This document shows, in pieces, positions 12,017 to 25,619 of a stretch of 64,000 bases of DNA. The stretch spans positions 732,720-796,719 of the forward strand of contig CP034985.2 in assembly GCA_004026145.2 (NCBI GenBank), read 5' to 3'. The stretch's first letter is position 1. The number at the start of each line of letters is the position of its first letter. The position numbers and the translations under genes are program-made. This stretch comes from Takifugu bimaculatus. Lineage: Eukaryota; Chordata; Actinopteri; Tetraodontiformes; Tetraodontidae. The notes under the pieces are model-generated. The model saw nothing but the letters and a program-made list of their open reading frames with translations. It was not told where the DNA came from and searched no databases.

Positions 12017-13370
12017 GGCAACAAGCTGTAGTGAAGGTTAAAAGTAGCTAATGAGATCCGCGTCTCCAGTCGTAGATTGTTTTATGCTTAAACCCTGAAT
12101 CATTGAACAGAACATTGATCGGCTGGGTCAACTTTTGGCCACATTTGGCCACCCCAGGACAACTGAGATGCACTGATTGGCCAAAGCCAACAATCAACGA
12201 CCAATACAAACTGACTGGTGCCGACTAAATCATCACCACTGGAAAGATCAGCTTTACACAACAGGGTCACATCCTGACCTTTGACTGGACACAGCTGCAA
12301 ACAAGGTCAGAGGCCACAGCCAGGAATGAAAAGAGATGGAGTGAAAGATTAATGTTGGACAAAAACACAAAGGTCTGGATGAATGTAAGACAAGGGGACA
12401 CAAGAGTGGAGGTGAGGAGACAAGAGGAGATATGAGACATCAAAAAAGGAGGGGACGGGGGCAAGGAGACAAGAGGACAGACAAGACAGGAAAGAGGAAA
12501 CACCAAAAAGAGGAGACGGGAGCCAGGAGACGAGAGAGGAGACAGCAAAGAAGGAGACAGAAGAGGGGACAGGAGAACACATTGACTGTGTCCCATCGGT
12601 TCCTCTGTGTGCATCCTTGAGAGTTCTGAAAGGTGCTTTAAAATTAAATGCATCTGCATTATTATTGGCTATATTTACCCCTCCCAGATCTCCAGGCCAA
12701 CAACAACCTGTCAGTGTGGTTGTCAAATCACATTATGAATAAATCAAACTAAATAAGTTCAAATCAGAATGTTTCAATCCGAAAAGTATCAATCAATAAC
12801 GCGATGACCAGGCAGACGCCTGCTGTCTGTCAATAATCACAGACAAACCTTAATTGTCAAATAACTAGTTCTTCAGATGATATTATTGCTCTAATCGGAT
12901 TACTTCTGGACAGCAGGTCGCGTTAAACAGTCGTGAAACATCTCACCTTGGCTGTGAAATTCGATGAAACGCTGGAAGCCTGTTTTTAGCTGTAAAAACG
13001 CGGTTTTTATCTCACCTGAAACAGTTTTAACTCCGATCACCTGCTGCTGTGGGCGGTGCCGCAGCTCAGGGGTGGGCGTGGAAACGCGGGGCCACGTGAC
13101 TCTTAAAGACGCACCGCGACTGGTGACCACCTGTAGTGACGTCACGCTCGGAGTAGTTCGTTATCGCGTCTGATCACGTGGTGGCCTCAATCAAACTGGT
13201 TCTTACGACTCCACAGCGGCGCACATGGTTGTTGGTTCGAGCCCCCTGCCGTCAAGGTCAAATTCCGTATTTGAAATCAACATTTTAAATACGATTTATC
13301 ATTTACGGATCTTTGACAAACCCATAGGAGTCAGTGTTTCATCTCAAGATTTTCACACCGAAATAATCAG
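12017..13370. other. Gap between the inf2 relic and plekhg3: purine-rich tract and CpG-containing segment
   Basis: Bases about 12,340-12,600 are strongly GA-biased on the plus strand, a polypurine tract with no repeat unit I can fix. Bases about 12,960-13,190 carry several CpGs, CACGTG-type E-boxes and TGACGTCA (about 13,137-13,144). This may be the remnant promoter of inf2, which points away from it on the minus strand. No coding sequence is supported. Confidence 0.4.
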
Positions 13371-14019
13371 ATGAAAGCTTTATGTCGTTCATCAATCAAA
13401 ATATTGATAATCACGTGTGTTCAAGCTGTGACAAAACAAAATAGAAATGTCAGACTTTTGTCTCAGGATAAAAACAGAATTCTGTGTCAGCTTTATCTTC
13501 TGACATTTACAATAATTCATTTATTATCATGTTTTAACACAATTAACACGCCTGCCATCTTTGCTTTAATGAGCAAACAGATGTGTTCAGAGCTCATACG
13601 AACACGTATGTACATACAACACATGAGCAGCTACAGCAGGGACACAGAATATGAGCTAACAGTGCTAATGCAGCTAACTGTCAACAGAGATAACAGGGCT
13701 AATTGCAGCTAACTCAATAACAGCACTAAAATAGTGGCATAAACAGCTAATCTGAACTGTGACAGTGCTAACAGTGCTTGACTACTTGATTAATTTTAGA
13801 AATGATTGCTAAGCAGCTAAAAAACAACAACACACAAATAAATAGTCCTTTAAATCAGCTCAACGTACAGGATGTTGATGAAACAAAAGCTACATATGAA
13901 TTTCTATATCCAGGAAATCGAGCATAAGCTAAACGAACAGAGGTAGCATAGAGGCCAAAAAAATCCGACACGTGCTCATAACTATAATTCAGAGAAGGAA
14001 ACTAGCAAACTTTTACCTG

Positions 14020-14200
14020 GGTTGAGAAAAAGAGGGTTCATGGTTTGAGCCCCAGGGCAGACAAAACATGGAACGTGTCCTGGCAGTAGGGGAAGGTGTC
14101 AGAACACCTTTAGAGCACTTTAGAGCACTGCCGAGCTACCCTTGACCCCCTTTGTACCCCATGACCCTGAAAGGAATAAAGTGGTTCAGAAGACCTCTTT
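14020..14200 (+). repeat. tRNA-headed SINE relic
   Basis: It contains GGTTTGAGCCCC (about 14,043-14,054), resembling an RNA polymerase III B box. A body segment shared with other copies follows (agaacacctttagagca; compare about 52,301 and the reverse complement near 38,155). The tail accctgaaaggaataaagtgg matches the copy at about 35,395-35,405 and the inverse of 38,005-38,020. It is degenerate and lacks a clear A box. Confidence 0.5.
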
Positions 14201-14461
14201 GCCATCATTTGATCAAATCAGAAGCAGGAACAGAAACTTTGGCACCATGTTTTTTGTTTCACTCATATCCCGATAAAGGTTTTGCTCTTGTTGCTAGCTT
14301 TCTGATCAGCAGCTGTGCATTCACGTTTTGGCCGTTGTCAAGCTTTATGCTAGGCAAGGATAAGCTTGCACTGAATATGGAATGTTTGACTCCTTTTTAA
14401 AATCGGCACATTAGCAGAAGTGCAATGGAGCTGAGCTCACATTTAGCAGTTAGCATGATTT

Positions 14462-14467
14462 TTTATT
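14462..14467 (-). terminator. plekhg3: Candidate plekhg3 polyadenylation signal
   Basis: AATAAA on the minus strand about 155 bases past the plekhg3 stop, implying a short 3' UTR. Confidence 0.5.
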
Positions 14468-14619
14468 TGTACAGAAATGTGCTCATCTAAGAAACATTTT
14501 GGGATTATTCCAGGACTGGCAAAAGAATATTTACATTTCAATTTAAAACAGAGGAATGCTGGGTCAGGACCCTGCTGAAGTCCAGAGTCTTCTGGCCTTG
14601 TGGATATTGTTCCGTCTCT

Positions 14620-17600
14620 TTAGCTCATGTTCTGGAACTTTTCCCTCAGATTTTTCACTACATTGTGGGTGCCGTTCTCCTTCTGTTTGGTCTTGGGTTC
14701 CTGGGACTCCTCATCACCAGGAACTCTTGCAACTTCAGTTCTGACCTTCACCTCCTCTCCTTCTCGGTACTGGTCCGAGTCCTGGTAGACGCGGCAGCGG
14801 TCAATAACGGCCATAATGGAGATCTTTTCCTTGCTGGTCGGTGAGCGGATCTGAATGTAGTTGTCTTCATCTTCGGCTTCCGTACTTTTTTCCACGGGCT
14901 GCAGGACCTTCTCCATCACAATCACGCAGTGTTCGGGGTCATTTGGAAGCGGCGCCTTGGCTGCGACAAAGTAGCCACCACGGCTGAGGTCAGTGAGCTC
15001 CTCCTGTTGCGTTGCTGCTTCAGTCGTGCCTGTATTCCTCAGACGAAGGTCCAGAGAACCGGCCCTCTGAAGCCGCCTTCGGCTTTCTCCCGCCTTGGTT
15101 TCCCAGGTGTCTCCAGACTTGAATGAAGGAACCTTAAGAGCATCTCCTTCAGGGAGAAGGCAGGAGGAACAGCTGGAGTGTCTCCTTCTAGAGACATGAT
15201 CTGGTGTGAAATTAGCAGGACTAACCACATGCTTCTGACTGTTGCTGCGGTTGCAATATTTCGATCGGAGTTGTTGGACATCAGGCCAGTTAAAGGCCTC
15301 ATTGGAGGAGGAGGAGGAATGATTGACGGAGGTACAGGACTGGGCCTGGTCTCTGGAGATCATCTTCTCCTTACAGAGGAGGCTGGAGGACGCTGAACGG
15401 ACCTTAGCTGGGTGGCTGAGAGGGGGCGGGAATGCCGAGTTATTCAAGTCCAGCTTTGGCTTTTCTGGAAAACAAAACACAGGTGCACAGAATGAATGTT
15501 TGTTTCTGTGGTTTGACTGTAGCTAACAGGGAACACTGATCATCTCATACCTGAGATCTCCGTCTTCTCCAGCTCCTCCACCACACAAGCCAAACGATTC
15601 TTGCACAGCAGGAGGCCTTGGCTACGCTGCCGGACCACCGGTTTGGCTGTTTTGATCTTCTGGCTGTATTGTCGAGCCAGATGGAGGACTTTGCTGTTGG
15701 CCTGCTCCATGTCGTCCTCACACGTGCTTCCTCCTCCAGTCTCAGGCTTTGCCTGTGAAACCTGATGAACAGGAGGTCTGAGGACCAAAGTCTCTCTGTT
15801 AAAGACCTTTTCTGTCTGGAGTTCTTGACTCTTTGGGTGACTGTCTTTAGTTTGGACTTTTATGGAATCAGAAACTTTGTGTGAGGCCCTGGAGTTTTGA
15901 GGAGCTTCTTGAAGTGTTGATATTTTCTTCTCCTTTTGGGTCAAAGTCATCTCTTGCTCCATGTTCTGCCAGATCCTGATCATCTGTGATGACGGAATGA
16001 ACTCTTCTTCCTCAGATGGACTGTCTTGGGAGTGTTGAAATGGAGATCTTTGGCTCTTTCTCGAATCTTCTATGCCTTTAAGCTCAAAGCTCAAAGTGTC
16101 CAGAGATTGAGAAGAGTCCAGGGGATCCTGGCTTTCTGTGGCTAGAGATGAAGAAGGACCCAAATTAGTGACAGAGGAGGTTGTCTCCATGCTGTCCGCC
16201 TTTGGAATGCTGTTGATCCTGGTAATGGAGCTCCTGACCAGCCCAGCTGGTATGTAGGTCAGGCTCTCCCTGCGCTGGAGGCAGAAGGTTGGGCTCTGGC
16301 TTTCAGCATTGTCATAGTAACTCTTAATCTTGCTGAGAAGAAGCTGGTCCTGCGTCGACAGTGTGGAGTCCCGCCTGCGCCGAGAATCTCGGTTCCCATC
16401 AAAGACGCCATCTTCTGGAAGACGGTGAAGTGAGATCCGTCACCATTGTCTCCGGAGCTTCAGTCGTGACGCCACTTGCGCCTTCGGCCGGTTCGGTTCT
16501 GAGGGTGTTGGGTCGCCCTGGGAGTCGTGGTGACGCACAGCCAAGAAAACGGACCTCGTCCTGTGCAAGACTTGCTCTTCTGACGCTGTTGGTGAAGTGC
16601 TGTGCAATGGCACCAGCTCTGTCCAGGACCGAGGACGGCAGGATGCTAGGAGTCCTACCTCCAGCCTCACCTCCATCAGTCATGCCCTCCTCATCCTCAG
16701 ACGATTCTTCACTGCTCAGGACTGGTGGATTGGACTCAGGAGCACTGGACGGTGTCCCTGCAGACTCAGAATCTCTATCAGAGGTTTGGTCTTCGAAACT
16801 ACGAGGAGATTCGGAGTGGTGAGTCCCGTCCAAACTCTCTGGCTGAGAGGGAGGTTCCTCCTCAGTAGCTTCTTCTTCTTCTTGTTCAGACTTCTGCAGC
16901 AGCAGGACGTCCGTGGTGGCCTACAGAAGAAGAAGAAGAATTATTTCACCTTCCACGCCCATCCAAATACCTCAAGAACTGCTGGATGAAAACAAAGTAG
17001 ACAAACTTGACAATATCGTCATAATAGCCATATTTGTTCCAACGGTCACAAGGATGCTGGATGGCTGAGAACAACGCGGCAAGCTAACCCCTCACGGAGA
17101 AGCGAGGGACAGGAAATTGACAAACGACGAGTCCAGAAAGATAAGGCTTGATCTACCCCGCCCATGATGAAATGACTTCCTGGAGGGAGCACTTTGAGCT
17201 CCGGTGTATCTTCTCCTTGCTCTGTAAAATGTAACCTCCAGAATACCTGCTCAGATGAGGCTTCTGTTCCATTCGATGCATCTTCAGGAAGCTGTTTATT
17301 CGGGTTGTTGACACCCACCAGCAAGTCCTGTGAAACAAACGTCATCAGAACGGAGCTGTTCTGAAGGGTCACCTCAGTACGGTTGGAAAACCCTGGTCCT
17401 GGCATCAGGGGGGCGGTCACATACAGGGCGACATGCCCACCCCCAGCCAACACTGGGGGGGCCCTCAAACTCCTTGGTTTACCCAGGTTGTTTGTTAGGT
17501 GCTCTATAAATAAACGTGACCATAAACATGACCTTGATCTGTGTGGGTGGGCGGGCTTTAGCATCAAATGCCAGGAACAGGCCTGTTCCAACACCGAAGC

Positions 17601-20600
17601 AAAGACACACAATTCATCACTCCACACTTCCTGTTGTGACAAACTTCATGGCTGCTGCTTAGCAACGTCAGACGGGACGACGACGCTGGCCACACATGCA
17701 AAAACACATCAAACGGCACCTCAAACATGCCCAAATGACATTCACTTACGCTGCATATGGCATCAAATACCTGATCGAGGAGGTTAGCTTAGGCCCCGCC
17801 CACTGACGGCTGACTGCAATCAAACAGGCGCGTTGTTCCTCATTAATGCTAATTTAAAAGACCCAACATTTCAAGAACATATAAATATGCTCATCATATA
17901 AACCCTCCGTCACAACATAAATCCTCTGAGGCCTGGATCAGTCCAGGGGGGAACCTTAGGATCTACCCAGGATCTGTCCTTCAGTTCACTCAGCAAGGGT
18001 TGGGTTCAGACTGTTGTACTAGTCCAGGTACCCGTTATTTCAACCCTTGATGTCATTTGTCATTAATGAGCTGTCCAAACAGATGCCCCGGAGTAGATCC
18101 TCAAAAGGAATCTGCCAGATTTTGTCACTCTTTAATGGCTTCCCTTCACTTAGTGTCCTTAAGGACCAGGCTCCATCTCTGGGACTTTACAAGGTACCAC
18201 TTCAGGTGGTTCTCAGAGTTCCCAACAGTAGGACAGATACTTCAGCTCCTAGTTTGTTTTCTGGTGAGACTCAAGGTCACTGGACTCAGCTGACCCTGGA
18301 CCAGTTTATGATACCCTTCCACTAGAACCTACGACCCGGTACAATACAGTTTGGAGGCTTTTCCACAATGGTACCAGGGCAGAGTGGGTAAGTTTTTTAG
18401 TACCCATTCAGCTCGGGTTCCAATGATGCCGATTAAGTGCCATTATGTTAAACATCGAGAAAAGCTGAAATCACCAAAGACGAATGAACAACTGGGAAGG
18501 ACTGAAAGTGGTTCAACCAACTGGACGCTATTTTCAAGACCATGCTACATGCTAACGCCGTCACTAAAGTTACGTCCATCTCGTTATGAAGACCCCACCC
18601 ACAGCGAAGGAGTCACTAGTGTAATGGAAAACCAACACAGCCATTTTGTGCTGTGTGTATTCCAATCCTGTTAGTCAGGATGCTGAAGTCATGGAGCTCC
18701 CAAGATGCACTGAACACCTCTCTCCTCTCGACCAGCAACAGGTCTCCTCACAGTGGCTACAACCACCTGGATTACATCCGTTTGACAACACAACATTAAA
18801 TCAAAACTAATTATTAGAAAACAGTAACATGGTGACTTTACTTACCGGAAACACGGCTGTGGCACAGAGGTCACCCACAGAGGGAGAGAGAAGAGAAGAG
18901 TTAAACATCTGCATGGGACAGTGGGACCATGGGACAGTTAGACCATGGGACGGTTAGACCATTGGACAGTTGGGACCATGGGACAGTTGGGACCATGGGA
19001 CGGTTACACCATGGGACGGTTAGACCATTGGACAGTTGGGACCATGGGACGGTTAGACCATGGGACAGTGGGACCATGGGACAGTTAGACCATGGGACAG
19101 TTAGACCATGGGACGGTTAGACCATGGGACGGTTAGACCATGGGACAGTTAGATGAATTGGACAGTTAGACCATGGGACGGTTAGACCATGGGACGGTTA
19201 GACCATGGGACAGTTAGATGAATTGGACAGTTAGACCATGGGACGGTTAGACCATGGGACGGTTAGACCATGGGACAGTTAGATGAATTGGACATTTAGA
19301 CCATGGGACGGTTAGACCATGGGACGGTTAGACCAATTGGACGGTTAGACCATGGGACGGTTAGACCATGGGACGGTTAGACCATGGGACAGTTAGATGA
19401 ATTGGACAGTTAGACCATGGGACGGTTAGACCATGGGACGGTTAGACCAATTGGACGGTTAGACCAATTGGACAGTAGACCATGGGACAGTTCCATTTTG
19501 GGACGGTTGGTCAGATGTTGCCTGACGAGCGTAGCATGAGTACCTGAGCGTGGGCGCTCCTGAACTTTCTTTGTCCTCTCCGGACTGTGACGATACCGAG
19601 GAGCATCTGCAGGTGAAAGATCAGCAGTCAGACGCTTCCCAGCTGTACAGACACCTGCGTTCTGACTGTGTGGTTCTAAAGCTCAGGAACGTGAGACTGA
19701 TGCTGTCCAGGCCGCAGCACGGTGGACGGAGCTAGCGCCAAACCTCAGATCACTTCATAGTCAGGGTTAGGGTTAGCAGCTCTAAAACAAGTCTTAGATG
19801 GTGCTCCAGGGTTCCTGGAACTACTCCAACAAAAACAATGCTCACGTCAACAAGGTGATACAGAAAGTCCCAAAACTCACAGATGGGCTGCAGTTCCATG
19901 ATGGCATCTTTCGCCTGAAACACATCATCAGGATTATGTTGGTGTGCACACTAAAAACCTACATGTTTACGCAAAAATACAAGTAAATATACATGAGGCG
20001 AAGCAGTGGTTTGCTAACAATCAAATCACCTGGGCTCCAGAGACTTTCAGCCACAGTACACAGACATGCACGTGGGGTGAACAGGTGACTCAAAACTGAC
20101 CTCAGGTGTGAATGAGTATAACTGATGGATCGGTTCTACACGTTAGCCTATTATGCTGGGTGTTGAAGCTACATTAGCTAGGAGAGCAGTCAGTATGGTT
20201 GGCGGTTAGCTGCTAGACTAGTCCAGTGTGAAGTGTATACAGGTGACTTTCACCTTTTGTGGGATGATGGCGCGATGGTTTTCCAGAATGATGCGTTTGA
20301 TGTGATGAGCCCACAACTTCCTCTCTTCCACCGTCTTTGCCTGGAAACCAACAAACAGGGGGACAGAGGTAAATGAAGGCAGAGGCTGGTGCAGAGAACA
20401 GGTGTCTCACCTGGACAGTGTGCGGCTGTTTGGGATGTTTGTAATGAGTCACACTGAAGCTCAGAGAGTCTTTTGCACTCTCTATCAGCATGAGAGTGGA
20501 GCACTGAAGGAGAAAGACAGTCTAATGTCAGTGATTTGCCGACGGCGCTAGCTAGCATAAATACAGATGTGCTGCTTCTCTCACAAAGATGTGTGCCTTG

Positions 20601-23600
20601 TACACAAAATGCTCGCCGCGGCGCTTGGTGATGAGCAGCACACGGTCAAAAAGGAAGAGCGTCCTCTCGTTTTTTGCCCGATGGACCTTGAAGGTTCCCT
20701 CCAGGACCAGTTCTCCATATGTGGTGAGGTCAGGACCCTTCCAGTTCAGCAACAAAGACTGGACCTCCTGAGACACATTAGCATGTAACGACTTGTTAGC
20801 CGCTAACTTTATCTGAAGCCTGGAGGAAACTCATGTTGTGTTATTTTGTAAAGGAGTGACTGTTATTATACATGTCAGAAAGGAGTTCAAGTGTTCTAAA
20901 CTGTGGCTAAAGCTAATAGGTGTAAATGTATAGAAAGCTATATAGGCTTCCAGGTTACCGACCTGCAATCTGATGGCGTGTTCATGTTTCCTTTTCATGT
21001 CATTGATGTACCAGGCGACGCTGGTCATGGTGTAGATGGCCTCCTCCACCACCTCATAACCCTGTTCTTCGGGGTCAAAGTGCTTGGCAATTTCCTGCAT
21101 CATCAGCAGAAACTTGGCTGAATGAAGGATGAATTGACTGAATCCTGATTGGCTGAGGTGCACAATGCCTCAGCTGTCACAGTGGTGCTGTCATGGTGTG
21201 TTGCTGTCATACCTGGAGCAACAGGTGGTATTTGAGGATCCTCTGAACTGGTTTGAGCAGGTAGGACCCCAGAGGCAGCGAACACTTCAACGATGCCTGA
21301 CGCTCCCGGAAAAACGTCGCCAAGCTTTTCTTTCTCATGCACTCGGTCAGAGCAGCAACCGAACTGCAGCAACACACAAGCACATAAAGGAGCTTCAGGG
21401 GGCACATCTGGACCACTGGGGTTAAACAAAGGGTCAAAGGTGCGATAAAAACGTACTTGGGGTAGTTAGTGCAATACTGCGTGTAGATCTCAAAGAACTC
21501 CCCCTGAAAACAGAAGCTTGAACTTAGTTCTTGCCAATATTAAATGGTTTGATCAGACAAAAATGACACTGAGGCCGATTATAACCCCAGGAAGTGGGCG
21601 GGATCAAGCTTTCCAAATGAAGAGTTTGAGTACAGTGGGACCTCTACTTATGAAATTAATTGGCTCCGGAAGTTGCTTCGTAACCTGAAAATTATATAAG
21701 TAGAGACGCGTTTTCCATGTAAATGCCCTAATCCGTTCCAAGCCCCCAAAAATTCGGATATAATTTTTTTATAAATCATAAAAATGCATCAAAACATGTA
21801 ACAAATACATGTTACAATTAGATTACTGCACAATAAATGTAGGAATTCAGTGAAAGGCTTCTCCAGGAACAAAATGAACTTTATTACAGGCTAATCTTAC
21901 ATTAGCCGTCATTACTAGCAACGAAAATCGCCATCTAATAGACAAACATACGAACACCCACAATAAATCCCGGTTACAGTTACAATAATAAACATGAAGA
22001 GAGCTGTACATAATGTACAATAATAATAAAGTGGGATGGGATGACAGGAAGATGCTAGGCGATAGCCAATGGCAGAGCAGCTACAAGCATGTTTACGTTC
22101 GCTAAACTCGGTAGCAGCGGTAGCGTATTTTTGCCTTTCGTATCCTGAAATTTCTTTCGTAACAAGAGGAAAAATTTTCCCGTTGAGACGTGCAACCGTA
22201 ACCTGAAAATTCCGCATGTAGAGACGTTCGTAAGTAGAGGTCCCACTGTGTTATCTTTCTGACTTCCATACCTTCATGATGAAGCATCTGGCGACGGCCA
22301 CGGCGTCGTTGTCGCACAAGTCAAGAGCTTGAAGCAGCTCGCTGTCAACAGGACACACATCACCATGACAACGAAGCCTGCGTAGGTTTTACTTTTTGTT
22401 TTAATTCAAAGCAACTGCTTGGTTTTTACAGTAAAGCACACAAATAAGGCCTTATAAACGAGGGTCAGGCCACGTGCACGGACTTAATTAAGGTCACAGA
22501 AGCGGACTGATAACAGTTCTAGAGATTTTTTGGATAAACCGAGAACAAACTGGGTCCCGGCATTGAACCTTGGGGCGCCCCTTTGGTCCAGAAAAGAAGA
22601 GGTAGTTCCAGCCACCTGAACACATCGTGTGGCGTTGGTGGGGTGGTTATAGATAGACTGTGATGGAGGTATCAGCAGGCTTATGATAAATCAATAAAGA
22701 TCCATCACTGAGTGGTGGTCAATGGTTCTTCTGGTCTCAGCGTGAGCGAACGTGGAATTCCTCACCTGTTGAACTCGTAGATGTCCTCAATGTTCCCGAA
22801 CAGAGCGCAGACCTGCTCAGGACCGATCAATAGCTCACACTGATCGATAATGTGAGCCAGATAGTCCTGCAAAGAGGACAGAAGCTCAGCTATTCAGTCG
22901 CATCTGTCCTTCCACAGTCCGTCCAGCAGGTGGCAGGCTAACAACACTAGTGCTCTGATTGGAGTAATCTGATTACTGAGTGTGAAAAAACAGCTGATTG
23001 ATGGTGTGTTTCAGCACCATGGTGATGTGGAACAAACCGAGTCATCTTTACTTCTCTTTACTTCTCTTCTCTACTTCTGTTTTGGTGTCAGTCTGAGGTT
23101 TAGCTCTGTGTGTGTGTTTATGGGTGTGTGTGTGTGTTTGTGGGTGTGGCTTATGTGTGTCTGTGTTTGTGTGTGCGTTGCACAACAAGATAATCTGGGT
23201 TTAAGCAGGTAATTATAGCAGGTGACAGCAGGTCAGACTGTCCTCTGTCCACAACTCACTAAGTCTCACGGTTGCCATGACAACACTGGCAACTTTCTAG
23301 GGTATCAGGGATGAAACTGATCATCAATCAGCCAACAAATGTCATCTTTTGTGCTGATGGCGCTAGTTTAAGTCACCCCGTCACAGTGTCCTGAGCGTCG
23401 TCATCCCCATGGTAACTAACCAGTGTACTTCCCCGTCTGTGGTCATGTGACTGACGCGTCACTAACCTCGACAATCATGCGTAGATCTCTGACGTACATC
23501 CGCTCCGTTTCAATAATCTCCATGAGGACGCGGTCCAAGTAAGTGAGTTCTAGGTTCGGCGCCATACTTCTGGTTCTGAGGGGACGTCTGCCAGTGGTGC

Positions 23601-23827
23601 CGCCTGAGATTGTCGTGCGTGAGCAGCCCGCTCAGGTTCTGGGCTGGTCCCAACTCGCCAGCCACAAGAGTCAGGTCAAGGTCAACATCTGAGTTCAGGG
23701 TCAAAGGAGGACGGCTGAGGCCGTCATCTCGGAAAGATCCTGAAGTTCGGACTCTCTGAGGGCGCGGAAGGAGCCCAAGAAACACGTTCACGTCGTCCAA
23801 CGGGGACACTGGACAGGCGAGGAGGAC
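14620..23827 (-). CDS. plekhg3: Pleckstrin homology and RhoGEF domain protein G3
   Basis: A Dbl-family exchange factor for Rho-type GTPases, acting in actin-based polarity. Exons phased on the minus strand: 23827-23467 (ends YLDRVLMEIIETERMYVRD), 22866-22766, 22341-22272, 21503-21457, 21363-21213, 21094-20963, 20767-20585, 20503-20411, 20340-20254, 19914-19881, 19606-19544, 17327-17247, 16920-15551 and 15464-14620. The DH domain runs from ETERMYVRD through LGSYLLKPVQRILKYHLLL to NDMKRKHEHAIRLQ. The PH domain runs from NWKGPDLTTYGELVLEGTF to WAHHIKRIILENH. The long acidic tail keeps family blocks (LLLSKIKSYYDNAE, RRESLTYIPAGLVR, NWPDVQQL) and ends VVKNLREKFQNMS. The first coding exon is not identified, and one or more small exons at 17.4-19.5 kb may be missed. 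One surplus base near 16,405-16,440 breaks the frame, and possibly another near 23,570. Confidence 0.9.
18914..19510 (+). repeat. Minisatellite, unit about 17 bp
   Basis: Tandem units of the form GGTTAGACCATGGGAC, with variants that replace CCATGGG by AATTGG or CAATTGG. About 35 units lie in a plekhg3 intron, roughly 35 bases upstream (in transcript order, downstream) of the exon at 19544. Spacing is direct and gap-free, which is unlike a CRISPR array. Confidence 0.9.
21633..22248. mobile_element. Non-autonomous DNA transposon (MITE), 616 bp with terminal inverted repeats
   Basis: The left end CAGTGGGACCTCTACTTA and the right end, read in reverse, match for at least 18 bases and continue imperfectly inward. 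Subterminal blocks with aacctgaaaatt and gtagagacg recur at both ends. TA flanks the left end and TG the right, suggesting a mutated TA target duplication as in Tc1/mariner or pogo-type elements. No transposase is encoded. It sits in a plekhg3 intron between the exons ending at 22272 and starting at 21503. Confidence 0.8.
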
Positions 23828-25619
23828 CTGAGGACACATGATGACATCATCGTGACCAAATGAAAGCCTCCATCAGTCTGTGATGTAACGGATCAGTGAT
23901 CTCATCAAGATCGATTATCTGATTAAATCAGGGGAATCAAATGAAATCAAGTTCCCTCTAAAGGTTCTCCAGACGGAGGTCACGCATCCAAACCTCGTTG
24001 AGGTTTCCTCCGCAGAACGCTGCCCAGTAAACCCCGCCCCTTAGCGGCACCATGAGAGCGTGTCATCAATAACACAAGGTACTTGGTTCCACACACACAA
24101 CCACACACACATACACACACACACACAGACACACCTCTGTTTGAACAGCAGAGGCGTTTAATGACCCAACAGGAAGGAAATGTATTGCCTGAAGATAAGA
24201 TGAGATAGCATTGACCAATCAGAGCGCAGCGCTACATTCAAACACTTGCTGGTGACTTTTGACCAGCCAATAATCCAAAAGCTTCTGAGGAACATCTGAA
24301 CCCCACAGGTTAAATGTATCTACAGTTATAGTACAAGAAGACAATTGATCCTAAACCGGAACTGGTAATAAATAAAAATAGAAAGCACTGATTCAAAAGG
24401 GCAACAGCAAAAATCAGAGCTCAGAAATGGAAGCAGAAGCAGCAGAATCAGACGGCCAGCAGAAGGGCTGAACATCTGAAGGTCATCTTCACCTTCTGAC
24501 CTCACCAAGCCAACACCTTCTCCTGGTCTGACTTCCTGATGTTTCCCTCAGACAACCCATCATCAACCTCACAGACTGACCGTTGTTATGGAGATACAGG
24601 TCAGTGGTGCTGAGGTTTCCCGCAGCTTCACTCACACCTGAAAGCATCACCAAGACGAGCAGAAAGGAGCAGGGAAGGAATTCAACACAACTTTATTCAT
24701 AAGATGTCTGGGACAGTTGTGGGTTTGTTGTGTGTTGTCACAGAGTGTCTCAGAGGGGTGGGGTTAGGAGGCAGAATAATGGTCAACTGTTCCGGGGACA
24801 CAACGAGTTTCTGTATCTTAACGTGTCCTCAGGCAAACGCACCAAGATCACAGGACATCACACATGACCCAATATACATCCATATATAGGCGTATATGAC
24901 CGTACAGGGAACAAATATGGGTGGGCACAGGTTAGAGGTCAAGGTGGAATGATCACCAGCCCAGGTCCATTCCTGCCTTTCACCTGTTGACTGCTGGGAA
25001 ACACACAGACACGTCCATTAAAAACCCTCACTGACCAGTAAAGACATCACAGACCAGCGTGATCATGTGACCAGAGCTCAAATTCAAGCAAAAAACAGAC
25101 ACACACACACACAGGGGCTGTGGTGGGTGGAGCCTCTGCACAAAAATGCTCCCGAGGGTGTTAATGACAGAAACTTCATCATCTTCATCATCACAACAAA
25201 AGGACATCACTGGGAAAAACAGACTAAAACCGGCTTACCTCCGACAGCAACGGCCGCTGGGACTGGGAATAGCTCATCTGACTGAGAGTGTGTGTGTGTA
25301 TCTGTACCTGCTGCGGTCTCGGGAGGGGCGGGGCTTAATCCAATTAGTGTCAGAGCAGACACACAACCTGCTGCCACACAGGAGATGATTCTGAGGCGAT
25401 CATTTGGTGGTCAAAGGTAGATGGACCACAGCGCCCCCTGTCGGACACATTATATACGCCTCTACAACGATGAATGAATAAGCCAATAATGTCAAATGAA
25501 TTGACAGGAGCAGAATATCTCTGACAGTCGGCTGCTTTTCATCGACCTGCAGGAGGAAGAGCAACATCAGGACCGGAGAGCCTGGTCCAGGCTGTTGTCC
25601 ACCTGAGAGCTCAGGATGT
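23828..25619. other. Upstream flank or 5' intron of plekhg3, no gene seen
   Basis: Contains a (CA)n run near 24,095-24,127 and otherwise unique-looking sequence. The first plekhg3 exon and its promoter may lie here or at the CpG-rich segment near 27.6 kb, but I cannot place them. Confidence 0.35.

Larger units (their letters stand above)
13371..14619. other. Plekhg3 3' flank: no gene apart from a SINE relic and poly(A) signal
   Basis: AT-rich sequence with repeated CTAGC/GCTAA-type words and no conserved frame. The SINE-like relic and the plekhg3 poly(A) signal within it are listed separately. Confidence 0.4.

Noticed and set aside
13234..13244. Possible tRNA gene (GGTTCGAGCCC B box)
   Set aside because: No A box at the right distance and no foldable acceptor stem; a chance match or SINE crumb.
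17046..17246. Continuation of the plekhg3 frame past the exon ending at 17247
   Set aside because: A clean donor (CAG then GTATTC) follows the 27-codon exon, and the read-through sequence has no resemblance to the family.
18914..19510. CRISPR-like regularly spaced repeat
   Set aside because: Units are directly adjacent 16-17 mers without unique spacers in a vertebrate intron; it is a minisatellite.
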